This document shows, piece by piece, positions 17,490 through 26,327 of a stretch of DNA of 63,565 nt (position 1 is its first letter; each line of letters begins with the position of its first letter). The stretch lies in assembly GCA_947258755.1 (NCBI GenBank), contig CAMYJO010000020.1, forward strand, positions 1 to 63,565, in the 5' to 3' direction. The notes under the pieces were generated by a model. The model did no database searches. It worked only from the letters and a program-made list of their open reading frames with translations, and was not told where the DNA came from. Source of the DNA: an uncultured Gammaproteobacteria bacterium. GTDB taxonomy: Bacteria; Pseudomonadota; Gammaproteobacteria; JAADHQ01. The translations under genes and the position numbers were made by a program.

Positions 17490-18002
17490 TTATCGATAAA
17501 TCGCCAGCTCAGTATTATGTCTGTCGCTATCGGGGTCGTGGATAGCGCTGACGGTTTCGATCATGCGAATATAATCCGACGGCAGTTGATGTTCACATGC
17601 ACCCTTTAGAACATGTGTTTTATACCAATGAAATGGTGATAAGGACCCATCGATATCCGTGGCATAATAGGTATTGGCCGTATAGCTATTGCCACGACTG
17701 CTGTGGACGATGACTTGTTTATGTTCATAACCGCAACCAAGCCCCTCTATGCGATCAAGCGTTTGCTTGTCGGCTGCTAGCAATTTGAACAAGACACCAA
17801 GGACAACATGACCGGCCTCGCCGGTGTGTTCAATATCACATTTCCCTGAGCCGTCTCTGCCCACTTTATGAAAACCGAGTTGATGTCCCTGCAGTCGTGC
17901 AGTATCAATAAAAGCGGCGGACGGTATTCTGCTGATTATGCGTTTAACGGACATATTCGAGCCGTAGGCAAAATATAAAATGTCGGTGCCTGCTATTTTC
18001 AT
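17490..18002 (-). CDS. Gamma-glutamylcyclotransferase-like protein
   Basis: YFAYGSNMS at residues 10-18 is the substrate-loop motif of the GGCT/AIG2 fold. The catalytic Glu of the family is likely in TLDRIEGLGCGYEH (about residue 91). At 170 residues it is like human-type GGCT, which releases 5-oxoproline from gamma-glutamyl dipeptides. Bacterial members are poorly characterised. It lies eight bases from the upstream membrane protein gene (18011) on the same strand. Confidence 0.87.
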   Translation of the reverse strand: MKIAGTDILYFAYGSNMSVKRIISRIPSAAFIDTARLQGHQLGFHKVGRDGSGKCDIEHTGEAGHVVLGVLFKLLAADKQTLDRIEGLGCGYEHKQVIVHSSRGNSYTANTYYATDIDGSLSPFHWYKTHVLKGACEHQLPSDYIRMIETVSAIHDPDSDRHNTELAIYR

Positions 18003-18010
18003 GCTGGCCT

Positions 18011-18244
18011 TCAGGATTTTCCAGGACCGGAGAGAAAGGCAATCAATGCAGCGGCTACTGTGCCGATGGCAATCACGGTAATCAACGTGACCAGGTAGTC
18101 GTTAAAGGTCTCTTTTGAAATGTTGCCAGTGACCAGCAGGATGGCTAATCCTGCGACCAACATAACGGCTATCGCAAAAGAAAATTTGAGGATGCCAGGC
18201 AGTCCGCTTTTAGAATCATTTGTTTGTTGAGAATCATCGGACAT
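18011..18244 (-). CDS. Small membrane protein (77 aa)
   Basis: I start at the ATG at 18244 (MSDDSQQTNDSKSG). The open frame extends 18 codons further but the extra residues look non-coding. Two membrane segments, about residues 19-38 and 48-70, follow a polar N-terminal tail. No family recognised. It lies between a DUF4282 gene and the GGCT-like gene on the same strand, so is probably part of a small membrane-protein operon. Confidence 0.65.
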   Translation of the reverse strand: MSDDSQQTNDSKSGLPGILKFSFAIAVMLVAGLAILLVTGNISKETFNDYLVTLITVIAIGTVAAALIAFLSGPGKS

Positions 18245-18263
18245 GTTTTTTTCCAGTGTTGAT

Positions 18264-18584
18264 TCAGGCCACCTGTTGCCAAGGGCCGCTTCGCCCACCT
18301 GGGGTATTGCCCAGATGGGGTTGGCTGTCGCTATTTATTGCGAATCTCCTGCAAGGCCTCGTCATCCTGAATAATACGATCAGGAGTTCACACCAGATGC
18401 GCGCAAAGATACTGCCGGCAACGATCAGGAAGATACCCGAGATAAAATTCATAAAGGTGGTGCCGCCAGGATTACCGAAAATTGCCCCTAGCCCCATGAA
18501 AACGGCAACGACCAGCAATAACCAGAAAACAAAGGTAATGATTTTAGGGGTTACCATTTTGTCGAAAAAAAACAGTTCTTTCAT
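18264..18584 (-). CDS. DUF4282-family membrane protein with a shifted C-terminus
   Basis: Start at MKELFFFDKMVTPKIITF (ATG at 18584, behind AAGGAGAATACG). Two membrane segments and FARIWCELLIVLFRM match DUF4282 proteins, which usually end with a short acidic tail of LQEIR type. Here the frame continues as TRPCRRFAINSDS to 18264. The -LQEIRNK tail (DDEALQEIRNK, stop at 18331-18333) is present in an alternative frame right after FRM. A small indel near 18355-18360 therefore seems to have replaced the last 11 residues with about 31 unrelated ones. The core is intact and the protein may still insert. Confidence 0.7.
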   Translation of the reverse strand: MKELFFFDKMVTPKIITFVFWLLLVVAVFMGLGAIFGNPGGTTFMNFISGIFLIVAGSIFARIWCELLIVLFRMTRPCRRFAINSDSQPHLGNTPGGRSGPWQQVA

Positions 18585-18821
18585 CGTATTCTCCTTGTTA
18601 TTGGTATGATTCAAGGCACTTTGAGATATACCACAGTCGGCATACAACCACCCTCGCCCTGCAAGCACAGTATATAACAGGAATTTCGTTGTCGGCACCC
18701 TAAACCTATATTTATGTATGGTTATAGGCTAGCGAGCAGAATGGACTTAATCGCGCTTAAATTACTCATTTAAGGGCGGTGTTTGCTATAATTGGCGCCC
18801 AGCTTTTACTCCCGGACCAAG

Positions 18822-19865
18822 ATGACAAGACAAATCAAAGCCGTATCCCTGATATCCGGCGGCCTCGACTCCTTACTGGCGACACGCGTGGTCATGGGTC
18901 AGGGTGTGCATGTGGAAGGAATCAATTTCTTTACCGGTTTCTGTGTCGAAGGCCATACCCATGCCATTCGTAAAAAAGACCGGGCGAAACCAAAACGCAA
19001 TAATGCTCTGTGGGTAGCAGAACAGTTGGGAATAAAATTACATATTATCGATGTCATTGAAGAGTATAAGGACGTTCTGATCAATCCCAAGCACGGCTAT
19101 GGCGCGAACATGAATCCCTGCCATGATTGTAAGACCTTCATGGTCAGCAAGGCGCTGGAATGGATAGAAAAGAATGATTTCGATTTCATTATCACCGGCG
19201 AAGTTGTCGGCCAGCGGCCGATGTCACAGCGCAAGGACACCATGCCGGTGATTGCACGCGAGTCGGGTGCCGGTGAGCGTTTGTTACGCCCATTGTGTGC
19301 GCAGCATCTTCCGGAAACCTTGCCGGAACAGAAAGGCTGGGTAAAGCGTGAACAATTGCATGACTTTCACGGGCGTTCACGTAAACCGCAAATGGCATTG
19401 GCAAAAGAATATGGTTTTGAGGATTATGCACAACCCGCTGGTGGTTGTTGTTTCCTGACGGATGCGAACTATTCCAAAAAACTAGTCGACCTATGGGATG
19501 CGCGCGGTAACAGGGAATATGAAATGGACGACATTATGTTGTTAAAGGTTGGACGGCATATTCGTCCGGCGCAAAATTTTAAACTGATCATCGCACGCGA
19601 AGAAGGCGAAGTTAATTTCATGCAAGGCTACCGCAACCGGTTTATTTCGATGAAAACCACCAGTCATAGCGGTCCATTGGTTTTAGTTGATGGTCAGCCC
19701 AGCGAGCAGGACCTGCAATTGGCGGCACGCATTACAGCCCGCTATAGCAAGGGTAAAGAGGCCAGTGAGGTTGAACTGGAAGTCTGCCGCCCTGTCGAAG
19801 ATGCCGTGCAAATGAAAGTGAAACCACTACCGGTTTCAGAGATGCCCGAAGCATGGTTTGTCTAA
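18822..19865 (+). CDS. PP-loop ATPase, thiouridylase-like (MnmA/ThiI type)
   Basis: SLISGGLDSLLA at residues 9-20 is the SGGxDS PP-loop that adenylates a substrate, as in tRNA thiolases. Cysteines that could carry a persulfide occur in NPCHDCKTF (CxxC) and PAGGCCFL. The C-terminal third is a different domain, typical of a MnmA-like family annotated as tRNA methyltransferase/thiouridylase in sulfur bacteria. I choose the ATG at 18822 (GGA six bases upstream) over an upstream TTG; this gives 347 residues. A TusA sulfur carrier begins 34 bp later, supporting a sulfur-transfer role. Exact substrate unproven. Confidence 0.75.
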   Translation: MTRQIKAVSLISGGLDSLLATRVVMGQGVHVEGINFFTGFCVEGHTHAIRKKDRAKPKRNNALWVAEQLGIKLHIIDVIEEYKDVLINPKHGYGANMNPCHDCKTFMVSKALEWIEKNDFDFIITGEVVGQRPMSQRKDTMPVIARESGAGERLLRPLCAQHLPETLPEQKGWVKREQLHDFHGRSRKPQMALAKEYGFEDYAQPAGGCCFLTDANYSKKLVDLWDARGNREYEMDDIMLLKVGRHIRPAQNFKLIIAREEGEVNFMQGYRNRFISMKTTSHSGPLVLVDGQPSEQDLQLAARITARYSKGKEASEVELEVCRPVEDAVQMKVKPLPVSEMPEAWFV

Positions 19866-19899
19866 GCTGTGAATACAAGAAACTTTAAAGTGAAAATGT

Positions 19900-20127
19900 A
19901 TGGCCCATTTTGAACTCGATGCCAGTGGTTTGCTTTGTCCGATGCCAGTCATCCGGACCCAGGACCGTGTCGAAGAACTCGATTCAGGCGATACTCTGGA
20001 GGTCGTGTGCTCTGACCCGGGCGCACTGAATGATGTCAGTGCATGGTGTCGTATAAACGGCCATAAACTCATCGATGCCAGGCAGGAAGACGAGCAAGTC
20101 ATCATTAAATTACAAGTTCTGCGTTAA
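19900..20127 (+). CDS. TusA-family sulfur carrier protein
   Basis: A 75-residue single-domain protein with LDASGLLCPMPVIRT, where Cys13 of the CPxP motif binds persulfide sulfur. TusA proteins relay sulfur to tRNA thiolation or, in sulfur oxidisers, to cytoplasmic sulfur oxidation. Placement directly after a PP-loop ATPase argues for delivery to that enzyme. No rhodanese, DsrE or Dsr genes are adjacent. It is followed after 14 bp by a CDF transporter, so the three probably form an operon. Confidence 0.9.
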   Translation: MAHFELDASGLLCPMPVIRTQDRVEELDSGDTLEVVCSDPGALNDVSAWCRINGHKLIDARQEDEQVIIKLQVLR

Positions 20128-20141
20128 AGCTATCTATCGAT

Positions 20142-21278
20142 ATGGAAAAAGAACAACGCTATAACGAAATTAAAAAGGTCACTCTGATCGGGTCTGTACT
20201 TGATCTTGTTCTCGGTATTGGCAAGATCCTGGCCGGCTATGCAGGCAATTCACAGGCCTTGATTGCTGACGGTGTGCATTCATTGTCAGACCTGGTCACG
20301 GATGTGTTGGTATTGTTCGCCGCCAAGCACGGCAGTCGCGCCGCCGATGAAGACCACCCCTACGGCCATGCCCGAATCGAAACCATGATGACCGTCGCCC
20401 TGGGCCTGGCACTGATTGCGGTTGCCCTGGGTCTCGGTTATGACGCCGTACGCAGGTTATTTACACCTGAACTGTTATTACATCCGGGCTGGCTGGCCCT
20501 GGTCGTTGCCGCGTTCTCGATTTTTTCCAAGGAAGCCATTTATCATTATACGATGCGCGCAGCGACCAAATTGCGCTCCAATCTGCTGCGTGCCAATGCC
20601 TGGCATAGTCGCTCGGATGCGATCTCGTCCATTATCGTTTTTATCGGTGTCCTCGGTTCGATGGCCGGCCTCACCTACCTGGATGCGATTGCGACCATAG
20701 GCGTGGTCTATATGATTGCCAAGATCGGTTGGGACCTGGCCTGGCATAGCATGCGCGAGCTCGTTGATACCGCCCTGGATGCCGAGCGCGTCAATAAAAT
20801 ACGTGAATTTATCAAGGACATAGATGGGGTCGAGGATCTGCATCTGCTAAAAACCCGACGCATGGGCGCGGATGCCCTGGTCGATGTCCATATCCAGGTC
20901 AGTTCACACCTGAGTGTGTCGGAAGGCCATCATATCAGTGAAATGGTGCGCGAGCGCCTGATTGACGAGATGGAAGAGATTGCTGATGTCATGGTGCATA
21001 TCGACCCTGAAAATGATGAGGAAGTACCATCCTGCCGCAGCCTGCCGTTACGCCGTGAGATCGAGAAAAAGCTGCGTCAGGCCTGGAAGGATATTCCCAT
21101 TGCTGAAAAAATCGAATATATTACCTTGCACTACCTGGATGGCAAGATACACATCGATCTACTGCTGCCACTGGCAGCATGCTCTGACCGGGATAGCGCC
21201 AAACAGATAAGAGATACCCTGATCACGGCCAGTCAATCGGTTCAGAATATCGGAGAAGTCAGTGTTTGCTTTCATTGA
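20142..21278 (+). CDS. Cation diffusion facilitator transporter (378 aa)
   Basis: A six-segment metal/proton antiporter of the CDF family. The transport-site residues are DGVHSLSDLVTD (D43, H46, D50, D54) in the second segment and HSRSDAISS in the fifth. After the cytoplasmic ferredoxin-like domain (about 205-290), with HIQVSSHLSVSEGHHI, there is an additional C-terminal region of about 85 residues (PLRREIEKKLRQAWKD...) that looks like a second copy of the cytoplasmic fold. The metal cannot be told from sequence; Fe, Zn, Co or Mn are possible. It shares an operon with tusA. Confidence 0.9.
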   Translation: MEKEQRYNEIKKVTLIGSVLDLVLGIGKILAGYAGNSQALIADGVHSLSDLVTDVLVLFAAKHGSRAADEDHPYGHARIETMMTVALGLALIAVALGLGYDAVRRLFTPELLLHPGWLALVVAAFSIFSKEAIYHYTMRAATKLRSNLLRANAWHSRSDAISSIIVFIGVLGSMAGLTYLDAIATIGVVYMIAKIGWDLAWHSMRELVDTALDAERVNKIREFIKDIDGVEDLHLLKTRRMGADALVDVHIQVSSHLSVSEGHHISEMVRERLIDEMEEIADVMVHIDPENDEEVPSCRSLPLRREIEKKLRQAWKDIPIAEKIEYITLHYLDGKIHIDLLLPLAACSDRDSAKQIRDTLITASQSVQNIGEVSVCFH

Positions 21279-21295
21279 TGCACCTAAAAAATGCA
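21279..21295. promoter_or_regulatory. Candidate NtrC-binding site for glnA
   Basis: TGCAC-CTAAAAA-ATGCA fits the NtrC pattern TGCAC-N7-GTGCA with one mismatch. It lies about 110 bp upstream of the sigma-54 promoter at 21389, a normal enhancer distance. A second symmetrical element, TGCAATC-GAA-AGATTGC, is at 21322-21338 and fits less well. Confidence 0.55.
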
Positions 21296-21388
21296 TAATG
21301 GATCCAGATGTTCAATAATAGTGCAATCGAAAGATTGCCTGAATAATGAAGTTTAGATAACACATTGAGTTTATAGGTTTTATTGATG

Positions 21389-21404
21389 TGGCATATTTTA
21401 TGCT
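21389..21404 (+). promoter_or_regulatory. Sigma-54 promoter of glnA
   Basis: TGGCATATTTTATGCT has the invariant GG and GC separated by ten bases, as required for RpoN holoenzyme. It lies about 95 bp before the glnA start codon, with NtrC-like sites upstream and glnLG nearby, so activation by phosphorylated NtrC under nitrogen limitation is expected. Confidence 0.8.
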
Positions 21405-21497
21405 TCAGGTTGAGCCTATTGCTTTATAGTGCCGCAACGTCCGAATTAGATGGGCGTGGCGTTTATATATTTTTTTGTAATCTTGGAGGAGTGGCGA

Positions 21498-22901
21498 ATG
21501 TCCGCAAAAGTCTTGAAAATGATAAAGGACAACGAAGTCAAATTCGTTGATCTACGATTTACTGATACCCGAGGTCAGGAACAGCATGTAACCCTGCCTG
21601 CACATGAAGTCGATGCCGGCATGTTCAAGGAAGGCAAGATGTTTGATGGTTCCAGTATCTCTGGCTGGAAAGGTATCAATGAGTCAGACATGATTCTGAT
21701 GCCGGATGCGTCGACTGCCGTGCTCGATCCGTTCTTTGATGACATGACGCTGAACTTATCTTGTGACATTCTCGAGCCCACGACCATGAAGGGTTATGAG
21801 CGTGATCCACGTTCCGTTGCCAAGCGCGCCGAGGCCTACCTGAAATCTACCAAGATTGCTGACAAGGCCTTCTTCGGACCTGAAAACGAATTTTTCGTGT
21901 TCGATGACGTACGTTATGGTGCCGACCTGTCCGGTTGTTTCGTCAAGGTCGATTCCGAAGAGGCCAGCTGGAACTCGGAAAAGGTTTATCCGGATGGCAA
22001 CATGGGTCATCGTCCTGGCCTGAAGGGCGGTTACTTCCCGGTCCCTCCTGTAGATTCCCTGCACGATATCCGTTCTGCCATGTGTCTGGCCCTGAATGAT
22101 ATGGGCGTGCACACCGAGGTACACCATCATGAGGTGGCGACAGCCGGTCAATGTGAAATCGGCGCCGGATTCGATACCCTGGTGCGTAAGGGCGATGAAG
22201 TCCAGATCCTCAAATACGTTGTCCAGAACGTTGCTCATGCCTATGGCAAGACGGCTACGTTCATGCCTAAACCAATTGTAGGTGATAACGGTAATGGTAT
22301 GCACGTACATATGTCACTGTCCAAAGGTGGCAAGAACCTGTTCACCGGTAACAAGTATGGCGGCCTGTCCGATATGGCGCTGTATTATATTGGTGGAATT
22401 ATCAAGCATGCCCAGGCGCTGAATGCCTTTGCCAATGCCTCCACCAACAGTTACAAACGCTTGGTACCCGGCTTTGAAGCACCGGTTATGCTGGCCTATT
22501 CTGCACGTAACCGCTCTGCGTCCATCCGTATACCGTTCTCCAGTCCTAAGGGACGTCGTGTCGAAGTCCGTTTTGGTGATTCAACCGCCAATCCGTACTT
22601 GTGTTTTGCCGCCTACCTGATGGCCGGCCTGGATGGAATCAAGAACAAGATCAAACCAGGTGATGCCATGGATAAGGACCTGTATGACCTGCCACCGGAA
22701 GAAGAAGCGAAGATCCCACAGGTCTGCTATTCCTTTGACCAGGCACTGGACGCGTTGGATGCCGATCGCAAGTTCCTGACCCAGGGTGGTGTGTTCACAG
22801 ACGATATGATCGATGGCTATATCGCGCTGAAGATGGAAGAAGTAACGCGTCTGCGCATGACAACTCACCCGGTTGAGTTTGATATGTACTACAGCTTGTA
22901 A
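21498..22901 (+). CDS. glnA: Glutamine synthetase type I
   Basis: Makes glutamine from glutamate, ammonia and ATP. The start at 21498 ([20 protein letters not shown]) follows a strong GGAGGAG; an upstream in-frame extension is ignored. At 467 residues it is the standard GSI-beta dodecamer subunit. Visible are [12 protein letters not shown], the ATP-site segment [26 protein letters not shown], and the adenylylation site [11 protein letters not shown] with its Tyr near residue 397, so activity should be covalently controlled by GlnE. A sigma-54 promoter precedes it and a terminator follows (22924-22953). Confidence 0.98.
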   Translation: MSAKVLKMIKDNEVKFVDLRFTDTRGQEQHVTLPAHEVDAGMFKEGKMFDGSSISGWKGINESDMILMPDASTAVLDPFFDDMTLNLSCDILEPTTMKGYERDPRSVAKRAEAYLKSTKIADKAFFGPENEFFVFDDVRYGADLSGCFVKVDSEEASWNSEKVYPDGNMGHRPGLKGGYFPVPPVDSLHDIRSAMCLALNDMGVHTEVHHHEVATAGQCEIGAGFDTLVRKGDEVQILKYVVQNVAHAYGKTATFMPKPIVGDNGNGMHVHMSLSKGGKNLFTGNKYGGLSDMALYYIGGIIKHAQALNAFANASTNSYKRLVPGFEAPVMLAYSARNRSASIRIPFSSPKGRRVEVRFGDSTANPYLCFAAYLMAGLDGIKNKIKPGDAMDKDLYDLPPEEEAKIPQVCYSFDQALDALDADRKFLTQGGVFTDDMIDGYIALKMEEVTRLRMTTHPVEFDMYYSL

Positions 22902-22923
22902 TCAATCATTGATCGCAATCAGT

Positions 22924-22953
22924 AAAAACGCCCCAATTTTGGGGCGTTTTTTT
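22924..22953 (+). terminator. Terminator of glnA
   Basis: AAAACGCCCCAA and TTGGGGCGTTTT form a 12-bp stem with a very short loop, followed by a T run. Confidence 0.92.
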
Positions 22954-23000
22954 TATTTATGGCTTATACTTTCAGATAAAGGTAAAGACATGGAATCCGT

Positions 23001-23549
23001 ATGAACAAAAAACGACTGCTGCTATTACTACCCCTATTCGGCTTTTGTCTGCCAGCCACGGGCGAGATCTATCGCTGGACCGATGAAAACGGTGAGGTTA
23101 TTTATTCTGACCAACCCCGTCAGGGTGCCGAAACCGTCAAGCTTCCCGGTATCACCTCTTATCGCGGCCCATCGACACCGAAAAGCAGCAGGCCAGTGAC
23201 GAGTAACGATAAAGGGAAAGCTTCCTATAACCGATACAAGACATTCAATATTGCTAGCCCGGTCAATGATTCTACCATCAGAGAGAATTCCGGGCGTGTC
23301 GATGTCAGTCTGGTTCTGGACCCACCGATGTTCGAAGGCGATAGTGTTGTCTATGAGCTCAGTGGGCAACGGTTCAAGGTTGTCGGTAGCTCACATTCCC
23401 TGAGTAATGTCGATCGCGGCACGCACACCCTAAAGGCGCACATTGTCGACTCAAAGGGCCAGCAAGTGAGCCCGGTGGTCAGTACCACATTCCACTTGAA
23501 GCGGATTTCCACGCTGAATAAATCCAAAGCCAAGCCCAAGGCACCCTAA
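23001..23549 (+). CDS. DUF4124-domain periplasmic protein
   Basis: A signal peptide (MNKKRLLLLLPLFGFCLPATG) is followed directly by the DUF4124 motif IYRWTDENGEVIYSDQP (about residues 23-39), a short beta domain common in gammaproteobacterial envelope proteins. A basic low-complexity linker leads to a second region of about 80 residues (IRENSGRVDVSLVLDPP...) resembling an Ig-like beta sandwich. Molecular function unknown. A DUF4124 gene between glnA and glnLG is a recurring arrangement in this class. No sign of nitrogen-related function in the protein itself. Confidence 0.85.
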   Translation: MNKKRLLLLLPLFGFCLPATGEIYRWTDENGEVIYSDQPRQGAETVKLPGITSYRGPSTPKSSRPVTSNDKGKASYNRYKTFNIASPVNDSTIRENSGRVDVSLVLDPPMFEGDSVVYELSGQRFKVVGSSHSLSNVDRGTHTLKAHIVDSKGQQVSPVVSTTFHLKRISTLNKSKAKPKAP

Positions 23550-23570
23550 AAAATATTCTCCAGGCTGCTC

Positions 23571-23599
23571 TGCACTACTATAGTGCATTAGTGTATAAT
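23571..23599 (+). promoter_or_regulatory. NtrC-type palindrome overlapping the glnLG promoter
   Basis: TGCACTACTATAGTGCA (23571-23587) is a perfect palindrome of TGCAC-N7-GTGCA form. A TATAAT box lies seven bases further on (23594-23599), so the palindrome covers the -35 side of a sigma-70 promoter. In enterics NtrC represses glnLp from such a site, and the same autoregulation is likely here. Confidence 0.7.
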
Positions 23600-23773
23600 A
23601 TCGTGCACATTATAGGGGCTTTAGCCCTGTTCTCGCTCGGCAGACAATAGGTCATCATCCGATAAAAACCTTATATTACTGTTTTATATGTATTTATTAT
23701 TGGCAGATCGATCTAATTGGAATTATGTTTGCCAATCCCTGTTTTGGGTTTGTTTTTTGCAAGTAGGTTTCCT

Positions 23774-24865
23774 ATGAATAGTATACCGAGCTCTACACCT
23801 ATCGATTTAATGCAAAGGCGCATCATGGAGAACATGAGTGCATCGATCATGGTACTGGACGCCGAATTTTCGGTGCGCTACATCAATCCGGCCTGCGAGA
23901 TGTTGTTTGGTATCAGCCGTAAAAAGGCCTGCGGTAAAAAATGGGAACAATTAGTGATCGATAATGAGGCCTTAACCGAGCGTATGCAGGGTGTGATTAC
24001 GCAGGGCCATCCGTTTACCGAACGCGAGTTAAAGCTGGAGGTATATGGTCATCGATTTTTAACGGTGGATTGTAGTGTGACCCCACTGTATGAGCCAGCG
24101 ACCGAACCCAGCCTGCTGGTTGAATTACAGTATATGGAACGACAGCTACAGATCAACCGTGAGGAAAACCTGATAGCGCAAAGCCACGTCGCTCGCGAGC
24201 TGGTGCGCGGGCTTGCGCACGAAGTTAAAAACCCGTTGGGTGGCCTGCGCGGCGCCGCACAGTTACTCGAACGTGAACTCGATAGCGAGGAGCTACAGGA
24301 ATACACACAGATCATTATCGCCGAGGCCGACCGCTTGCAGTCACTGGTCGACCGTATGCTCGGACCGACGGCACTGCCACATAAAGAACGAATCAATATT
24401 CATCAGGTTCTGGAAAGGGTCTATGCCTTGATCAAAGTTGAGGCCGGTAGTGATATTGAAATTGTCCGTAATTACGACCCGAGTATGCCGGAATTGATAG
24501 CCGATCCGGACCAGCTTATCCAGGCGGTATTGAACCTGGTCAGGAATGCTATCCAGGCCATGGGTACTGACGGCAGGCTCGAATTACGCACTCGCAGCAA
24601 ACGTCAATTTACCATTGGGCAACAACGCTACAAGCTGGTGGCCATGATCGAGATTATTGATAACGGTCCCGGCATACCGGCCGACAAGGTCGACAGGATA
24701 TTCCTGCCGATGATAACCGGCAAGGCGGAGGGTTCCGGGCTGGGCCTGTCGATTGCACAGTCATTGATTAACCGCCATAACGGCTTGATTGAATGCAGTA
24801 GTAAGCCGGGTAAAACTATTTTTAGAATTTTACTTCCGTTGGAGAATTTAAATGGAAACGAATGA
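23774..24865 (+). CDS. glnL: Nitrogen regulation sensor kinase NtrB
   Basis: A cytoplasmic histidine kinase/phosphatase that senses nitrogen through PII and controls NtrC. The start at 23774 (MNSIPSSTPIDLMQRRI) is preferred to an upstream TTG; 363 residues. N-terminal PAS domain (about 20-125), then the dimerisation helix with the phospho-acceptor His in RGLAHEVKNPLGGLRGAAQ (about 160-178), then an ATPase domain with LNLVRNAIQA, IIDNGPGIP and GSGLGLSIAQ. Overlaps glnG by 14 bp. Confidence 0.95.
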   Translation: MNSIPSSTPIDLMQRRIMENMSASIMVLDAEFSVRYINPACEMLFGISRKKACGKKWEQLVIDNEALTERMQGVITQGHPFTERELKLEVYGHRFLTVDCSVTPLYEPATEPSLLVELQYMERQLQINREENLIAQSHVARELVRGLAHEVKNPLGGLRGAAQLLERELDSEELQEYTQIIIAEADRLQSLVDRMLGPTALPHKERINIHQVLERVYALIKVEAGSDIEIVRNYDPSMPELIADPDQLIQAVLNLVRNAIQAMGTDGRLELRTRSKRQFTIGQQRYKLVAMIEIIDNGPGIPADKVDRIFLPMITGKAEGSGLGLSIAQSLINRHNGLIECSSKPGKTIFRILLPLENLNGNE

Positions 24866-26252
24866 TCAGATATGGGTCATAGATGATGACAGGTCGATAC
24901 GCTGGGTGCTGGAGAAGGCACTCGACAAGGCCAATATGGATGTCAGTAGCTTTGCCGATGGTAGTCGTATACTAGAAAAACTGGAAGTTGCTACACCCAA
25001 AGTCATTATCAGTGATATCCGTATGCCGGGTGTCGATGGCATTACCTTACTGGAGCGAATCAACAAACAATATCCGCAGATCCCGGTCATTATCATGACT
25101 GCACACTCGGACCTCGACAGTGCCTTGTCTGCCTACCAGGGTGGTGCCTTTGAATATCTGCCAAAACCCTTTGATATCGACGATGCTATAGATTTGATCA
25201 AACGCGCAGTGCAGCATTATGACGAGCAACAACAATCTATCGTCGTCGATGAAACAGAAAGGGAGGCCGGCATTATCGGCAAGGCACCGGCAATGCAGGA
25301 AGTTTTCAGGGCCATCGGTCGCTTGTCCAGTTCCAACATAACCGTATTGATTAATGGTGAATCCGGTACCGGTAAGGAGCTGGTGGCCAAGGCTTTGCAT
25401 ACCCATAGCCCACGGGCTCATAAACCCTTTATTGCGATTAACACGGCGGCGATACCACGTGACCTACTCGAATCAGAATTGTTCGGTCATGAAAAAGGCG
25501 CCTTTACCGGCGCGCAAAGCTCACGCAAGGGTCGTTTTGAACAGGCCGATGGCGGTACTTTGTTTCTAGATGAAATCGGTGACATGCCGGCCGAACTACA
25601 AACACGCCTGCTGCGCGTTCTTGCTGACGGTGAGTTCTATCGCGTTGGTGGCCATGTGCCGATAAAAGTCGATGTGCGTATTATCGCGGCGACACACCAG
25701 AATCTGGAAGACAGAGTCAGGAAAGGTGATTTTCGTGATGACCTGTTTCACCGTTTGAATGTTATCCGCATTCATATTCCGTCACTAAAAGACCGCCGTG
25801 AAGACATTCCATTGTTGAGTGAATTTTTTCTGAAGGATATAGCGCAGGAATTAGCAGTAGAACCAAAGCTTATCAGACCGGAAGTTTACGACTATCTGAA
25901 AACATTAGAGTGGCCTGGTAATGTGCGTCAATTGGAGAACACTTGTCGCTGGCTCACGGTGATGGCATCCGGCCGAGAAATCCATATGGAGGATCTTCCT
26001 CCTGAGCTAAACATTTCGCAGAGCGAAACATCGGTGGCTGGTGATGACTGGCAGTCGGCGTTGCGTAGCTGGGCCGATAAAACCCTCGATGGAGGTGAGA
26101 ATGATTTGCTCAGTGTGGCGACACCATCCTTTGAACGTATCTTGATAGAAACCGCGCTAAAGCATACCAGCGGCAGAAAACAGGATGCGGCCAAGTTATT
26201 GGGCTGGGGTAGGAATACGTTGACACGTAAAATTAAGGAGCTGGAGATATAG
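24852..26252 (+). CDS. glnG: Nitrogen regulator NtrC, sigma-54 activator
   Basis: Response regulator that activates sigma-54 promoters such as glnA when phosphorylated by NtrB. Receiver domain at about residues 5-120 with phospho-acceptor Asp in [15 protein letters not shown]+ domain at about 140-370 with Walker A GESGTGKE, the sigma-54-contacting loop GAFTGA, and Walker [15 protein letters not shown]-terminal Fis-type helix-turn-helix ([20 protein letters not shown]). 466 residues, normal length. Translationally coupled to glnL. Confidence 0.97.
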   Translation: METNDQIWVIDDDRSIRWVLEKALDKANMDVSSFADGSRILEKLEVATPKVIISDIRMPGVDGITLLERINKQYPQIPVIIMTAHSDLDSALSAYQGGAFEYLPKPFDIDDAIDLIKRAVQHYDEQQQSIVVDETEREAGIIGKAPAMQEVFRAIGRLSSSNITVLINGESGTGKELVAKALHTHSPRAHKPFIAINTAAIPRDLLESELFGHEKGAFTGAQSSRKGRFEQADGGTLFLDEIGDMPAELQTRLLRVLADGEFYRVGGHVPIKVDVRIIAATHQNLEDRVRKGDFRDDLFHRLNVIRIHIPSLKDRREDIPLLSEFFLKDIAQELAVEPKLIRPEVYDYLKTLEWPGNVRQLENTCRWLTVMASGREIHMEDLPPELNISQSETSVAGDDWQSALRSWADKTLDGGENDLLSVATPSFERILIETALKHTSGRKQDAAKLLGWGRNTLTRKIKELEI

Positions 26253-26327
26253 CTATTATGAGCATGTCTGGACGATTGCTTGAGGCTTAGTATTAGAAAA
26301 TATAATTAGATGGAGAATAATAAAGCC

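Noticed and set aside
21322-21338. TGCAATC-GAA-AGATTGC as a second NtrC site of glnA
   Set aside because: It is symmetric but departs from TGCAC-N7-GTGCA at key positions, so it was mentioned only as a weaker candidate.
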